Below, piece by piece: positions 1 through 7,733 of a stretch of DNA of 64,000 bases (positions within the stretch are counted from its first letter, which is position 1; every line of letters starts with the position of its first letter). The notes under the pieces are model-generated. The model was given only the letters and a program-made list of their open reading frames with translations. It searched no databases and was not told the DNA's origin. This DNA comes from Hyphomicrobiales bacterium (GTDB taxonomy: Bacteria; Pseudomonadota; Alphaproteobacteria; Rhizobiales; Devosiaceae): assembly GCA_004144345.1 (NCBI GenBank), contig SEEL01000002.1, positions 112,072 through 176,071 on the forward strand, read 5' to 3'. The translations under genes were made by a program, and so were the position numbers.

Positions 1-1122
1 CGTACCATCGGTGCCCGCTTCGCAGCTGATGCGGCCGCGCCAGGGATAGGCCGGCTGGCCCATCGGATTGCCCGCCGCAATATCCATCAGCACGATCGGA
101 TAGAGCGTCACGCTCAGCCCGCGCGCCTTGAGGTCGGCGATGGCGGCGCGCACTGCCGCGTCCGACGGCGTGCCGCCATAGGCCGGCCCACCATCATGCG
201 TCGACACTACCTGCGCGTCCCCCCGTGCGAGCCCCGCCACCGACCATGCGGGGCCGGTGACATTGCGCGACGCCGCCTCGACGCGCGGCGCGATAGTGCA
301 CTCGCCACAGCGCAGATCGTCGCCGAACCAGGCGACCACCAGCGATACATGCCCAAGGTTCGGGCAGAGCGCCGTGAGTTCGTCGATGGACAGCGTCCAG
401 TCGCTGACCTCGCGGCTCAGATGCGTGTTCTCGGCCACCGTCACGCCCGGCCGCACCACGCGCACGCGCGGGCTCGGATCATAGCCGAACTCGCTCGCCC
501 CCGGGATCACCGTCACCGCCTTGATCGCCGGCTCCAGCTCGCCCACGACGCGGCAGAGCTCGACGCTGATATTGGGGATGCGGTTGCCGAAGGCCGCCAG
601 CGGCAGCCGCTCGAACACGAGATAGCAGAGCCCGCGATACGCCGGCGGCGCGTCGCCCTGCACGGCCTCGATCAGCGAGTCCGCGTCCTGCGTCTCGGTG
701 CCGCGATAGAAGCGCAGATTGAGCCCGCTCGTTTCGAGCAATTGCCCATCGGCCCAGATGCGGCCAAGCCGGTGTACTTCGCCCTCGCAGAGACCGATCG
801 CAAAGTTCGCGGCGATGCCCGCCTCGGTCTCGCCGCCGCCCTTGGCGCCGCTGTCCTCGAGCGCGATCTCCTCAAGCTCGCTGGCCCAGATGATGTTGCC
901 GCTGAGCCGGCTCCAGCCATAGAGTTTGGGGATCGGCGCGCCCTCGCTCGAACCCTGCAGCCGCAGATCGGTGCCGCTCCGCTCCGGTTTCCCCGCGAAC
1001 AGCGCGCTGTCGATGGCGCTGCCGGCTAACGCGCCGAGGGCGCGGCCGATGGTGGCGCCGAACGGGCCGCCGATCGCGCCGCCGACCAATTGGCCGGCCA
1101 GTGACAAGGCTATGGTTGCCAT
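1..1122 (-). CDS. GTA large tail / host-specificity protein (gp15-like), partial
   Basis: This is the N-terminal ~374 codons of a protein that continues past the left window edge. The start is an ATG at 1122 that overlaps the stop of the upstream NlpC/P60 gene as TGATG. The N-terminus is a Gly/Ala-rich hydrophobic stretch (LVGGAIGGPFGATIGRALG), followed by the conserved early block containing PKLYGWSRLSGNIIWASELEE that is typical of GTA gp15 and phage baseplate multidomain proteins. In the RcGTA family this protein is over 1,200 residues long and forms the tail-tip hub and glycan-interacting fibre region. Its place as last gene of the tail module fits. The C-terminal receptor-binding part is outside the window. 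Confidence 0.88.
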   Translation of the reverse strand, partial: MATIALSLAGQLVGGAIGGPFGATIGRALGALAGSAIDSALFAGKPERSGTDLRLQGSSEGAPIPKLYGWSRLSGNIIWASELEEIALEDSGAKGGGETEAGIAANFAIGLCEGEVHRLGRIWADGQLLETSGLNLRFYRGTETQDADSLIEAVQGDAPPAYRGLCYLVFERLPLAAFGNRIPNISVELCRVVGELEPAIKAVTVIPGASEFGYDPSPRVRVVRPGVTVAENTHLSREVSDWTLSIDELTALCPNLGHVSLVVAWFGDDLRCGECTIAPRVEAASRNVTGPAWSVAGLARGDAQVVSTHDGGPAYGGTPSDAAVRAAIADLKARGLSVTLYPIVLMDIAAGNPMGQPAYPWRGRISCEAGTDGT

Positions 1123-1541
1123 CAATCCCTCGCTGGGAAATCGAACTGCGCGGCGAGCCGGCGCCGCCAGCCCTCGGTAAGGTTCGCCTCGATCACGCCG
1201 AGACGTTCCTGCGCATGAATGAAGCGGTCGGGCCCTAGCGCGATGCCGCAATGTTGTGGAACGAGAGTCCGGCCGAGCCGGAACAGCAGCACCTGCCCCG
1301 CTTCGACGTCGCCAGTCGCGCGCAACAGCAACCGCTCCGCCGCCGCCAGCATCTCGCCCCGCCCCTCGCGCCAGCCGGCGCGATAGGCCGGCAGCGTCAT
1401 CGGCTCACTGCCATGGAGCGTGCGCCACACCCCGCGGATCAGCCCGAGGCAATCGCAGCCCGCGCCCAGCGTCGCCGCCTGGTGCCGGTAGGGTGTGCCG
1501 AGCCAGGCGCGCGCCGCGTCTACCACCTCCGCCCGGCTCAT
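1122..1541 (-). CDS. GTA NlpC/P60 family cell-wall peptidase (gp14-like)
   Basis: This is a 139-residue NlpC/P60 cysteine peptidase, the tail-associated peptidoglycan hydrolase of RcGTA-type particles. The catalytic Cys is in GCDCLGL (Cys31), with candidate His97 in PQHCG and His109 in FIHA. The chosen ATG at 1541 overlaps the stop of gp13 (ATGA), and the gene's stop overlaps the gp15 start, so translation is probably coupled. There is no signal peptide, as expected for a protein delivered on the tail. A longer open frame upstream only shadows gp13. Confidence 0.9.
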   Translation of the reverse strand: MSRAEVVDAARAWLGTPYRHQAATLGAGCDCLGLIRGVWRTLHGSEPMTLPAYRAGWREGRGEMLAAAERLLLRATGDVEAGQVLLFRLGRTLVPQHCGIALGPDRFIHAQERLGVIEANLTEGWRRRLAAQFDFPARD

Positions 1542-2197
1542 CCGACCAACGCTCCGCCATCGAGCGCATCGCCGCCGCGCGGATATTTCAGCACGAAGTC
1601 GTTGCCCGGAATGTGCGGGAAGCCGCGGAAGTTCGCGACATTGCCGAACCTTTCGCGACAGGTCGCGAGCCGCCGGTCGCAACCGAGCGCAAAGTCCGGA
1701 TGCAGGCTGCTCACTGTGCAGCGCGCATCGCCGAGCACCGCATCGCAGAGCGGCGAGTAGATCCGTCCGCGCACCCGGTTCAGCGCCTGCTGGCCCGACC
1801 GCAGTTCGGCGCGGAACTGTCCGTCCTCGCGGACGATCTCGCCGATCGTCGTGCAGCGCAGCAGCAGCCGCTCGCTCACCTCGCGCCAGTTGACGCGCCA
1901 AGTCTCGACCATCGCCCCGTCATAGAGGCCGGCCGCAATGTCCGCCTCGCTGATCGCCTCACTGTGCAGTACGCCGACCACTTCACCGGTATCCACCTGG
2001 GCGCCGAGCCGGCTGCCCGTCTCGCTGCCATCGAGCCCATGCATCGGCTCATAGTCGGTGCCATCGAAGCTCAGGCGCTGGTCGTGATCGGTGAAGCCGA
2101 GCACCACTTCGTCGGCGCGGGTCAATTTCCAGCATGTGGCCAGCGTCGTCGCGCCGCTCTCGACATGCGCCTTGAAGCCGACATCCAGCGTTCTCAT
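1538..2197 (-). CDS. GTA DUF2163 tail protein (gp13-like)
   Basis: This 219-residue protein belongs to the DUF2163 / phage conserved hypothetical BR0599 family, the RcGTA gp13 tail-tip component. The N-terminus MRTLDVGFKAHVESGATTLA and the Cys-containing C-terminal half (SPLCDAVLGDARC, FALGCDRRLATC) match the family, whose gp13 members carry an iron-sulfur-type cysteine set; that cofactor is family knowledge, not visible here. The ATG at 2197 overlaps the gp12 stop by 4 bases. Confidence 0.9.
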   Translation of the reverse strand: MRTLDVGFKAHVESGATTLATCWKLTRADEVVLGFTDHDQRLSFDGTDYEPMHGLDGSETGSRLGAQVDTGEVVGVLHSEAISEADIAAGLYDGAMVETWRVNWREVSERLLLRCTTIGEIVREDGQFRAELRSGQQALNRVRGRIYSPLCDAVLGDARCTVSSLHPDFALGCDRRLATCRERFGNVANFRGFPHIPGNDFVLKYPRGGDALDGGALVG

Positions 2198-2790
2198 TCC
2201 AGCACCTCGACCAGCGAGATGATTGGCGCCTCGGCCGCGTCGAAACTGCTGAGTTCGATGTCGAGCCGGTCGATGTCGAAGCGCACCGGCACATCGAACT
2301 CGAAGCTCGCACTCAGCGTCGCGCCATCCGCCGGCGGCATGTCGAAGGTCACGATGCCGCCCTGCCCCAGCGTAAAGGCCACCGTCGGCTCGCCATCGAC
2401 GAACACAGCCAGCGTGCCCGTCACCGGCCGGGTGATCGGGCGCAGATAAGGGTCGAAGCTCACCCCGTAGCATTTCACCAGCTGGAAGGTCGCAGCCTCA
2501 CCATCTCCCGTGCCGAGCGGCTGTTGGCCCTGGCTCGAATGGTCCAGGCCGTCGTGCCACAGGAATGCGTGAAAGCGCCCGCGCCGCTCCTCGAAGAAGG
2601 CGAGTACCGCCTGCAGATCGGCGCGCGATTTTACGCCATAGCCGGCATTGTAGCGCCGCCGCGACCGCGCCCAGCGCGAATTGCGCTCCTCGCGGCCCGA
2701 TGACAGCGTGACAATATCGGTCGCGCGCTCGGGTCCACCGCGCGCGCCGAGTGCGATATCGAGCGGAAAGCGGATGTTGTGAAAAGCCAT
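2194..2790 (-). CDS. GTA DUF2460 distal tail protein (gp12-like)
   Basis: This 198-residue protein belongs to the DUF2460 family (RcGTA gp12, distal tail protein at the tail-baseplate junction). Family features include MAFHNIRFPLDIALG at the start, the SSGREERNSRWARSRRRYNAGYG block and FEERRGRFHAFLWHD. It follows the tape measure gene after a 71-base gap containing a perfect hairpin and is translationally coupled to gp13. Confidence 0.92.
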   Translation of the reverse strand: MAFHNIRFPLDIALGARGGPERATDIVTLSSGREERNSRWARSRRRYNAGYGVKSRADLQAVLAFFEERRGRFHAFLWHDGLDHSSQGQQPLGTGDGEAATFQLVKCYGVSFDPYLRPITRPVTGTLAVFVDGEPTVAFTLGQGGIVTFDMPPADGATLSASFEFDVPVRFDIDRLDIELSSFDAAEAPIISLVEVLE

Positions 2791-2818
2791 TCTTGATCTC
2801 CCGAAGCCCGCAGTCTGG

Positions 2819-2849
2819 ATATCCTCCCCCGCTTCACGGGGGAGGATAT
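2819..2849. repeat. Perfect 13-bp stem-loop between tape measure and gp12
   Basis: The arms at 2819-2831 and 2837-2849 are exact complements (ATATCCTCCCCCG) around a CTTCA loop. No U-run follows on the transcribed (minus) strand, so it looks like an mRNA-stabilising or processing hairpin, or a REP-type element, rather than a terminator. The C/G-rich core resembles the other repeats in this window. Confidence 0.75.
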
Positions 2850-2861
2850 GCCGACTGCCAC

Positions 2862-3407
2862 CTAGCTCGCCCTCGTGCCGCGCTTCACCGCACGCAGCAG
2901 CATGGCGGAGAGTTCCGCTTCGCTTGCCGCAAAGCTCCGCGCATCGCTGGTGGTGACGTTGAAGGTCACATTCACGCTGCTGCCGCCGCCCGCGACGCCG
3001 AGCCGTCCGTCGCTGCCACGCGCCAAAGGCAACACGGCTTCGGCGCCGGCTTCGCCCGCCACGCCAAGGCCGCGCGCCGTCGGGAAATAGGTCGGCGCCG
3101 CCACCACGCCGCCCTTGGCGAAGGGGGTTACCGGTAGCGCCGGGCTGGTGGCGGTGAACAGGCTCTCGATGGCGCCCGAGATCAGCATGCCCACCGGTTT
3201 CAGCGCGGCGCGCAGCGCGATGTCGGCGAAGGCTTTTGACACATCGCCGAGCACGCTCTTCAGCGATTTGCCGTCGAGAATGGCGCCGCGAAACGCATTG
3301 GTCAGCGAGCGGCCCACACTGTCCGCGAGATCGCCGACCCGCTTCAGTTCGATCGATACGTCATTGAGTTCGCGCGACACCGCACCGCCGAAACGATCAT
3401 CGTCCAT
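2862..3407 (-). CDS. GTA tail tape measure protein (gp11-like), short
   Basis: This 181-residue short tape measure protein is of the RcGTA gp11 type. The N-terminal half is helical (VSIELKRVGDLADSVGRSL, then a KSVLGDVSKAFADIALRAALKP segment). A Gly/Ala-rich hydrophobic stretch follows, with the FAKGGVVAAPTYFP and GEAGAEAVLPLARGSDG motifs typical of tape measure C-termini. Short length fits the short tails of GTAs. The start overlaps the tail chaperone gene by 11 bases. Confidence 0.88.
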   Translation of the reverse strand: MDDDRFGGAVSRELNDVSIELKRVGDLADSVGRSLTNAFRGAILDGKSLKSVLGDVSKAFADIALRAALKPVGMLISGAIESLFTATSPALPVTPFAKGGVVAAPTYFPTARGLGVAGEAGAEAVLPLARGSDGRLGVAGGGSSVNVTFNVTTSDARSFAASEAELSAMLLRAVKRGTRAS

Positions 3408-3588
3408 CGGGGAAACGCTCCATCATCCGGTTCAACCCGCCGCGGTCCGGCGCCACCGGCCGCGCGCCATGCAGGGCCTCGAAAGCGGCAGACAGTTCGC
3501 GCGGCGTCAGCCCCCAGAACTCCTTCGAGCTCAGATGCAGCACACCGAAGCCGAGCTGCATCGCCTCGCGCCAGGGAAAGGGCGTCAT
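3397..3588 (-). CDS. GTA phage tail assembly chaperone (gp10.1-like)
   Basis: This 63-residue protein of the rcc01693/DUF2376 family begins MTPFPWREAMQLGFGVLHLS and contains FWGLTPRELSAAFEA, the family signature. It sits between gp10 and the tape measure and is presumed to act with gp10 during tail assembly, in the place of the G/GT chaperones of other siphophages. The ATG overlaps the gp10 stop (ATGA), and its 3' end overlaps the tape measure start. Confidence 0.87.
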   Translation of the reverse strand: MTPFPWREAMQLGFGVLHLSSKEFWGLTPRELSAAFEALHGARPVAPDRGGLNRMMERFPDGR

Positions 3589-3899
3589 GCCTCGCCTCCG
3601 AACGTCGCGCGCAGCAAGCGCGCCGCGATGTCGGCGGCGCCCTTCAGGCCGCCCTCGACGCTCATCCGCGCCAGATCGTCATCGGTGATGGCATTGCCGC
3701 CACCGCGCAGCCCGGCACCGAGAATGGCCGTGAGGTCGCGCGCCGAGACACGCCCGCTGGCAAAGCGCTCGGCCAGCCCGACGAGGTCGCCGGCCATCAG
3801 CCGTGCCTCCAGCTCCGCCAGCGCCCCTAGCGTCAAGCACAGCACCCGCTCCTCGCCATCGAGCATGGCGGCAATCTCGCCGCGTTGAATGTTGGGCAT
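3585..3899 (-). CDS. GTA gp10-like tail assembly protein
   Basis: This 104-residue GTA family protein (DUF3356/GTA_TIM type) carries MPNIQRGEIAAMLDGEERVLCLTLGALAELE, the characteristic beginning that resembles tail chaperones of other phages. The start at 3899 was chosen over upstream in-frame codons because GAAAGAAG precedes it as a ribosome binding site and because the upstream stretch lies in the palindromic repeat. It is the first gene after the major tail gene and is separated from it by that repeat. Confidence 0.87.
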   Translation of the reverse strand: MPNIQRGEIAAMLDGEERVLCLTLGALAELEARLMAGDLVGLAERFASGRVSARDLTAILGAGLRGGGNAITDDDLARMSVEGGLKGAADIAARLLRATFGGEA

Positions 3900-3925
3900 C
3901 TTCTTTCCTCTCGTGATTGGGCCTG

Positions 3926-4071
3926 CCCCACCCACCGGCTTCGCCGGTCCCCCCTCCCCGATGGGGAGGGAGTGGCTCCACTCAAGGTGCGGCACGGTGC
4001 CAGCAGTCGGATCTCCCTCCTCGGCGCGCAGCGCTGGGGAGGGGGGACCACGCGCAGCGTGGTGGGTGGGG
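3926..4071. repeat. Large imperfect palindromic intergenic repeat after the major tail gene
   Basis: The block starts CCCCACCCACC-GGCTTCGCC-GGTCCCCCCTCCCC and ends with the near reverse complement GGGGAGGGGGGACC-ACGCGCAGCG-TGGTGGGTGGGG. It contains smaller nested hairpins such as CCCTCCCC/GGGGAGGG around 3954-3970. The right end (about 30 bases) is almost identical to the repeat at 63750-63834. It lies between the gp9 and gp10 genes and could fold into a very stable RNA structure. Confidence 0.85.
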
Positions 4072-4078
4072 TCTTCGC

Positions 4079-4492
4079 CTATGCCGCCGCGAACGACAGC
4101 TCGCCGGCGCTCTCGAGCGCGAGGTCGAAGGTCACTTCGCCGGCATGGTCGGCCGAGAATTCCAGCGCCGTGATCTGGAACGGTCCGGCCACCGTGCCGA
4201 AATCGGGCAGGATCAACTGCCAGTTGCGGATCGTGCCGGCGAAGAACAGTTCACGGATCTTGGCGTCCGACGCCTGGTCCTTGAAGATGCCGGAGCCGGC
4301 CAGCGACGCGCGCTTGATGCCGCCCCCCGCCAGCAATTCGCGCCAGCGCCCGGCGCTCTCGGCGTCGGTGATGTCGATCGCCGCCGCATTGAAGGCGAGC
4401 GCGCGCGTGCGCAGGCCGGCGACCGTCAGGAAGCTGCCGCTGCCGGTCTGGTCGAGTTTCAGAAGCATGTCCTTGCCGCTCTGGGCTGTCAT
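4079..4492 (-). CDS. GTA major tail protein (gp9-like)
   Basis: This 137-residue tail tube protein is of the TP901-1/RcGTA gp9 type. It shows MTAQSGKDMLLKLD at the N-terminus, the AIDITDAESAGRWRELLAGGGIKRASLAGSGIF block and the FQITALEF strand typical of the family. It should be among the most abundant structural proteins. A long repeat hairpin follows directly downstream and may protect or uncouple its message. Confidence 0.92.
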   Translation of the reverse strand: MTAQSGKDMLLKLDQTGSGSFLTVAGLRTRALAFNAAAIDITDAESAGRWRELLAGGGIKRASLAGSGIFKDQASDAKIRELFFAGTIRNWQLILPDFGTVAGPFQITALEFSADHAGEVTFDLALESAGELSFAAA

Positions 4493-4499
4493 GAGGTCC

Positions 4500-4880
4500 T
4501 CAGCTGGGTTCGGAGAAAAAGGTCAGGGCAATCGCCGCGCGGGCGCGGCCCGTCGCATTGTCGATGGCGGTGTCGGTGCGGTCGTGCCGGCGCAGCGTGA
4601 TCGCCAGCGTCTCGCAGTCGAGCGCCAGCGCCAGGGCGATCACCTCGTCGGCAATCGCCAGCGCCGTCTTGCGGCTGGCTTGGGCGGCCCAGACATGCAG
4701 CAGGAGGAAATGCTCATGCCCGGGCGCGCCGTCACCATCGCGTGGCCGGAGGTCATGCCGCGCAATTGCAATGTAGGGCGCCACCGCATCGCGCGGCGGC
4801 GCATCGAAGATCGGGGTGTCGAGGGCCGCGCGGATAGCGCCCACAAGCGCCGCCTGCAGCGCAATGATCGGATGGCTCAT
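4500..4880 (-). CDS. GTA DUF3168 tail completion protein (gp8-like)
   Basis: This 126-residue DUF3168 protein (RcGTA gp8, tail terminator at the head-tail junction) begins MSHPIIALQAALVGAIRAAL and carries APYIAIARHDLRPRDGDG and HEHFLLLHVWA, as in the family. The ATG at 4880 overlaps the gp7 stop by 4 bases; the longer open frame upstream is a shadow of gp7. Confidence 0.9.
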   Translation of the reverse strand: MSHPIIALQAALVGAIRAALDTPIFDAPPRDAVAPYIAIARHDLRPRDGDGAPGHEHFLLLHVWAAQASRKTALAIADEVIALALALDCETLAITLRRHDRTDTAIDNATGRARAAIALTFFSEPS

Positions 4881-5221
4881 CCCGTCACCGCCCGCTCGAC
4901 GCATTGGCAGCCGAGATAGGCGCGGCGCCCGTTGACGTCGCCCAGCGCCTCGATGTCCAGATCGCGGCCCCGATAGAGCACGCGGTCGCCGGGCTTGAGG
5001 TCGGTGCGGAAGCGCAGCACCACCGAATGGGTGATGGTCTGGCCGCGCGCATCTTCGGCAAAGTCCTGTCGCGCGCTCAGCTGGCGCACCCGCGCCCACA
5101 CCGTCGCGATCGGCGAATAGACGGCAAGCGTGCCGCCCTCGTCCTCGCTGGTCGCCACCTTGCGGCGCAGCTGCACGCGATCGGTCAGTGTGCCGAGCGG
5201 CGGGATCACGGCCTCTCTCAT
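4877..5221 (-). CDS. GTA head-tail adaptor (gp7-like)
   Basis: This 114-residue SPP1 gp16-type head-closure/adaptor protein (RcGTA gp7) has a beta-rich core: LTDRVQLRRKVATSEDEGG, then VWARVRQLSARQDFAEDARGQTITH, then the typical LKPGDRVLYRGRDLDIEALGD near the C-terminus. The start at 5221 overlaps the gp6 stop (ATGA), so gp6-gp7-gp8 are translationally coupled. Confidence 0.9.
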   Translation of the reverse strand: MREAVIPPLGTLTDRVQLRRKVATSEDEGGTLAVYSPIATVWARVRQLSARQDFAEDARGQTITHSVVLRFRTDLKPGDRVLYRGRDLDIEALGDVNGRRAYLGCQCVERAVTG

Positions 5222-5694
5222 AGCCGCACCCGCTTGTAGCTCGCGATCAGCCGCTCGAAGCCGATGGGCGCGCTGGTGAGGCTGTCGCGGTGCTCGTACC
5301 AATAGGCGATGAGCGCCAGAACGGCCTGCTTGAGATCGGCCGGCACATCCTCGGCGCCGCCATAGCCGGCAATGTAGTCGACGCTCAGTGTCTCGATCGC
5401 CGCCGCCAGCAGCAGGCTGTCGCCCTGCAGCACCGCGCCCTCGGGCGCCTCGAGCAGTTCGGCCACCGGCACTACCGGCAGCGGGATGACGAGTCCAGCG
5501 GGGCAATTGAGCACCAGCCGCCAGGTCTGCGTCACCAGCGCGCGGCCGGTCAGGCTTTCGACATGGAGCCGCGCCGCGGCAATCAGCGCGCCGAGCAGCG
5601 CATCCTCGTCCGTCCCGTCGATCCGGCAATACGCCTTCGCCTCGGCGAGCGACACCGGCTCCTCGCCGGGTCCGGCGATGAGATAGGAAGTCAT
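5218..5694 (-). CDS. GTA head-tail connector (gp6-like)
   Basis: This 158-residue helical connector protein (phiE125 gp8 / RcGTA gp6 family) contains PVSLAEAKAYCRIDGTDEDALLGALIAAAR and HVESLTGRALVTQTWRLVL, the hallmark of this family. It starts at 5694 after a structured leader (two stem-loops at 5723-5757 and 5834-5848) that separates it from the capsid gene. Confidence 0.92.
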   Translation of the reverse strand: MTSYLIAGPGEEPVSLAEAKAYCRIDGTDEDALLGALIAAARLHVESLTGRALVTQTWRLVLNCPAGLVIPLPVVPVAELLEAPEGAVLQGDSLLLAAAIETLSVDYIAGYGGAEDVPADLKQAVLALIAYWYEHRDSLTSAPIGFERLIASYKRVRL

Positions 5695-5722
5695 GTTGAT
5701 GTCCTTGATTGTGAGTTTGGTG

Positions 5723-5757
5723 CTCCGGCGCGGCGCGGGGGAGCCGCCGCGCCGGAG
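5723..5757. repeat. 13-bp GC-only-rich stem-loop between capsid and gp6 genes
   Basis: The arms 5723-5735 and 5745-5757 (CTCCGGCGCGGCG and its exact complement) enclose a 9-base loop. There is no U-tract on the minus strand, so it is not a classic terminator. It lies about 30 bases upstream of the gp6 start and would be one of the strongest RNA hairpins in the cluster. Confidence 0.8.
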
Positions 5758-5817
5758 TCTTCGCTGAGTTCGCAGTCGGCGAAGTCCGTCAGCCCGAGTC
5801 GAATGGCGTGGGCTTTT

Positions 5818-5862
5818 GAGCACCGGAGCGGAGCGTACCTAAGGTACGTGAGCACTGGAGCG
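5818..5862. repeat. Direct repeat flanking a palindrome in the capsid-gp6 gap
   Basis: The palindrome CGTACCT-A-AGGTACG (5834-5848) is flanked by direct repeats GAGCACCGGAGCG (5818-5830) and GAGCACTGGAGCG (5850-5862). Function is unknown; it could be an RNA hairpin or a dispersed repeat. Confidence 0.7.
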
Positions 5863-5898
5863 CAGGAAGACCGCGTCAGTCGGCCGGGATCACGGACT

Positions 5899-7113
5899 TC
5901 AGGAGGCGGCGAACTTCAGGAGCTTGATCGCGTCATAATTCTGCACGCCGCCGCCGACGCGCTTGGTGGTGTAGAACAGCACATAGGGCTTGGCGCTGTA
6001 GGGATCGCGCAGCACGTTGACACCCTGGCGGTCGACCACCAGATAGCCGCGCTTGAAGTCACCGAAGGCAATCGAGAGCGACGCCGCGGCAACGTCGGGC
6101 ATCGCCTCAGCCTCGACCAGGTCGAAGCCCATCAGCGTCGCCTTGCCATCGGCGGTCGCGGCCGGCTGCCACAGATAGTTGCCGCCGCTATCCTTGAGCT
6201 TGCGCAGCACGCCCTGCGTCTTGCGGTTCATCACCCAGCTGGCATTCTGGCGATAGCCGGCCTTGAGCGCATAAACGAGATCGACCAGCACATCGCTGCC
6301 ATTGCTCGCCGGCAGCGCGCCGGAGGTGCCAGTCGCCACATAGCCGAGCTTGCCCCACTCCCAGGCGCTTTCGGCCACCGTCGTTTCGGCGAGGAAGCCC
6401 TTGGGCTTGTTGGTGCCATTGCCGGAGACGAACGCGATGCCTTCCTGCTGGGCGAACGCCGCGTTCACTTCCTCGGCGATCCACTGGCCGACATCGACGG
6501 CCGCATCGTCGAGGAACGCCGTGGTCGCCGCCGGCATGGCGTAGAGCTCGGCCGTCGGAAAACTCAGCGCATCGATGATCTGGCTGTTGGTCTCGGGGCG
6601 CGCCGCGGTCTCGGCCACCCAGCCCACTGCCGGGCCAGTGGTGGTCACCGGCTTCTTGTAGACGCTGGTCGACACCTGCCGCACCGAGGCAATCGCCCGG
6701 ATCGGCGACAGCGCCGCCATCAGCTTGCTGATCTCCTCATCGGTTTCGCTCGGCACCAGATAGCCGCCATCGGGGTTGGAGCCGGTGCGCAGCGCCTTCT
6801 CTTCGCCGCGCTTCACATAGGCGGCGAACGCCTCCTTGTACTCATCGCCGGCATCGGCGCGGGCGCCATCGAGCCGCGGCCGCGCGCGTTCGACATTGGC
6901 GCGGTCGATCGCCGCCTTGGCGTTGTCGAGCGCGCTGTTGAGCCGCTCGACCTTCTCCTCGGTCAGCACATCGGCCGATCCGCGCTTCTCGAGTTCCTTC
7001 AGGCGGCCATCATTGGTCCGCTTGAACTCCTCGAAGGCGCTCATGAATTCGCCGAACATCACATCGATGCCCGCGCCGGCCTTGTTTTCGAGGCCGCTGG
7101 TCGCTTCACTCAT
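5899..7113 (-). CDS. GTA major capsid protein, HK97 fold (gp5-like)
   Basis: This 404-residue HK97-family major capsid protein has an N-terminal ~100 residues that are charged and helical (delta/scaffold-like domain, with KVERLNSALDNAKAAIDRANVER), presumably removed by the prohead protease. The capsid core follows: GSNPDGGYLVPSETDEEI, then VGWVAETAARPETN, then VSGNGTNKPKGFL (E/A-loop region), ending GGGVQNYDAIKLLKFAAS. It forms the particle shell. It follows the protease gene by 9 bases. Confidence 0.95.
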   Translation of the reverse strand: MSEATSGLENKAGAGIDVMFGEFMSAFEEFKRTNDGRLKELEKRGSADVLTEEKVERLNSALDNAKAAIDRANVERARPRLDGARADAGDEYKEAFAAYVKRGEEKALRTGSNPDGGYLVPSETDEEISKLMAALSPIRAIASVRQVSTSVYKKPVTTTGPAVGWVAETAARPETNSQIIDALSFPTAELYAMPAATTAFLDDAAVDVGQWIAEEVNAAFAQQEGIAFVSGNGTNKPKGFLAETTVAESAWEWGKLGYVATGTSGALPASNGSDVLVDLVYALKAGYRQNASWVMNRKTQGVLRKLKDSGGNYLWQPAATADGKATLMGFDLVEAEAMPDVAAASLSIAFGDFKRGYLVVDRQGVNVLRDPYSAKPYVLFYTTKRVGGGVQNYDAIKLLKFAAS

Positions 7114-7122
7114 TCCTGTTTC

Positions 7123-7620
7123 CTACTGCTTGAATACAGCCATGGCCGCCGCCAGCGACCGTTCGAGCCGGGCGGATTTGCCCGGCAGCTGGTGCGGAGC
7201 GATCCGCGCCAGATCCATCATCGGGAAGGTGACGATCGAGATCTCCCACAGATCCACCTCCCACAGTCGCCGGTGCCCCTCGCGGTTCGCCCGCGTCGAT
7301 TTGACCGTGCGAAAGCCGATCGAGAGCCCATCCACGGCGCCCTTGGCGATCAGCCGCCGCAGCGCCTCGGCACGCGGCACCTCGCCCACCAGCCGCCCCT
7401 CGACCCACAGGCCATAGTCGTCCTCGCGGATCGCGTCCCAGACACCGACCGGCTCCTTCGGATCGTGCTGGAACAGCATTTTGACGCGGTGTCGCCCCCG
7501 CAGCCCAAGGCTCTTGCGGAAGGCGCCCGGCATGACGATGTCGCCGCCATCGTCGAGCTTGCCGAAAACGCTCGCATAGCCGGCAAAGCGCCCCTCGCCA
7601 TCAACCGACAGCGCGCTCAT
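7123..7620 (-). CDS. GTA prohead protease, HK97 family (gp4-like)
   Basis: This is a 165-residue HK97 gp4-type serine protease that matures the prohead by cleaving the capsid delta domain. It contains GYASVFGKLDDGGDIVMPGAF, the catalytic His52 in LFQHDP and Ser100 in DGLSIGF, and the conserved LWEVDLWEISIVTFPM strand. The ATG at 7620 overlaps the stop of a 37-residue upstream reading frame (ATGA). Confidence 0.94.
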   Translation of the reverse strand: MSALSVDGEGRFAGYASVFGKLDDGGDIVMPGAFRKSLGLRGRHRVKMLFQHDPKEPVGVWDAIREDDYGLWVEGRLVGEVPRAEALRRLIAKGAVDGLSIGFRTVKSTRANREGHRRLWEVDLWEISIVTFPMMDLARIAPHQLPGKSARLERSLAAAMAVFKQ

Positions 7621-7730
7621 TTCTTGCCTCCCGGCGCCGGCCGCGGCGTCCTGGGCACGACAAGGCTCCCCGCGAGGTTCCAGGCGAACTGCCTGAAGAC
7701 CTCGACGGCCTCCATCTTCTCGATTTTCAT
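7617..7730 (-). CDS. Possible 37-residue small protein between gp3.5 and gp4
   Basis: A short frame (MKIEKMEAVEVFRQFAWNL... ending PRPAPGGKK) begins 4 bases after the gp3.5 stop and ends in a 4-base overlap with the protease start. The spacing fits a genuinely translated cistron or a coupling leader. I recognise no family. An amphipathic helix at residues 1-25 and a basic Pro-rich tail are visible. GGACTGACC upstream is only a weak ribosome binding site. Confidence 0.5.
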   Translation of the reverse strand: MKIEKMEAVEVFRQFAWNLAGSLVVPRTPRPAPGGKK

Positions 7731-7733
7731 GGG

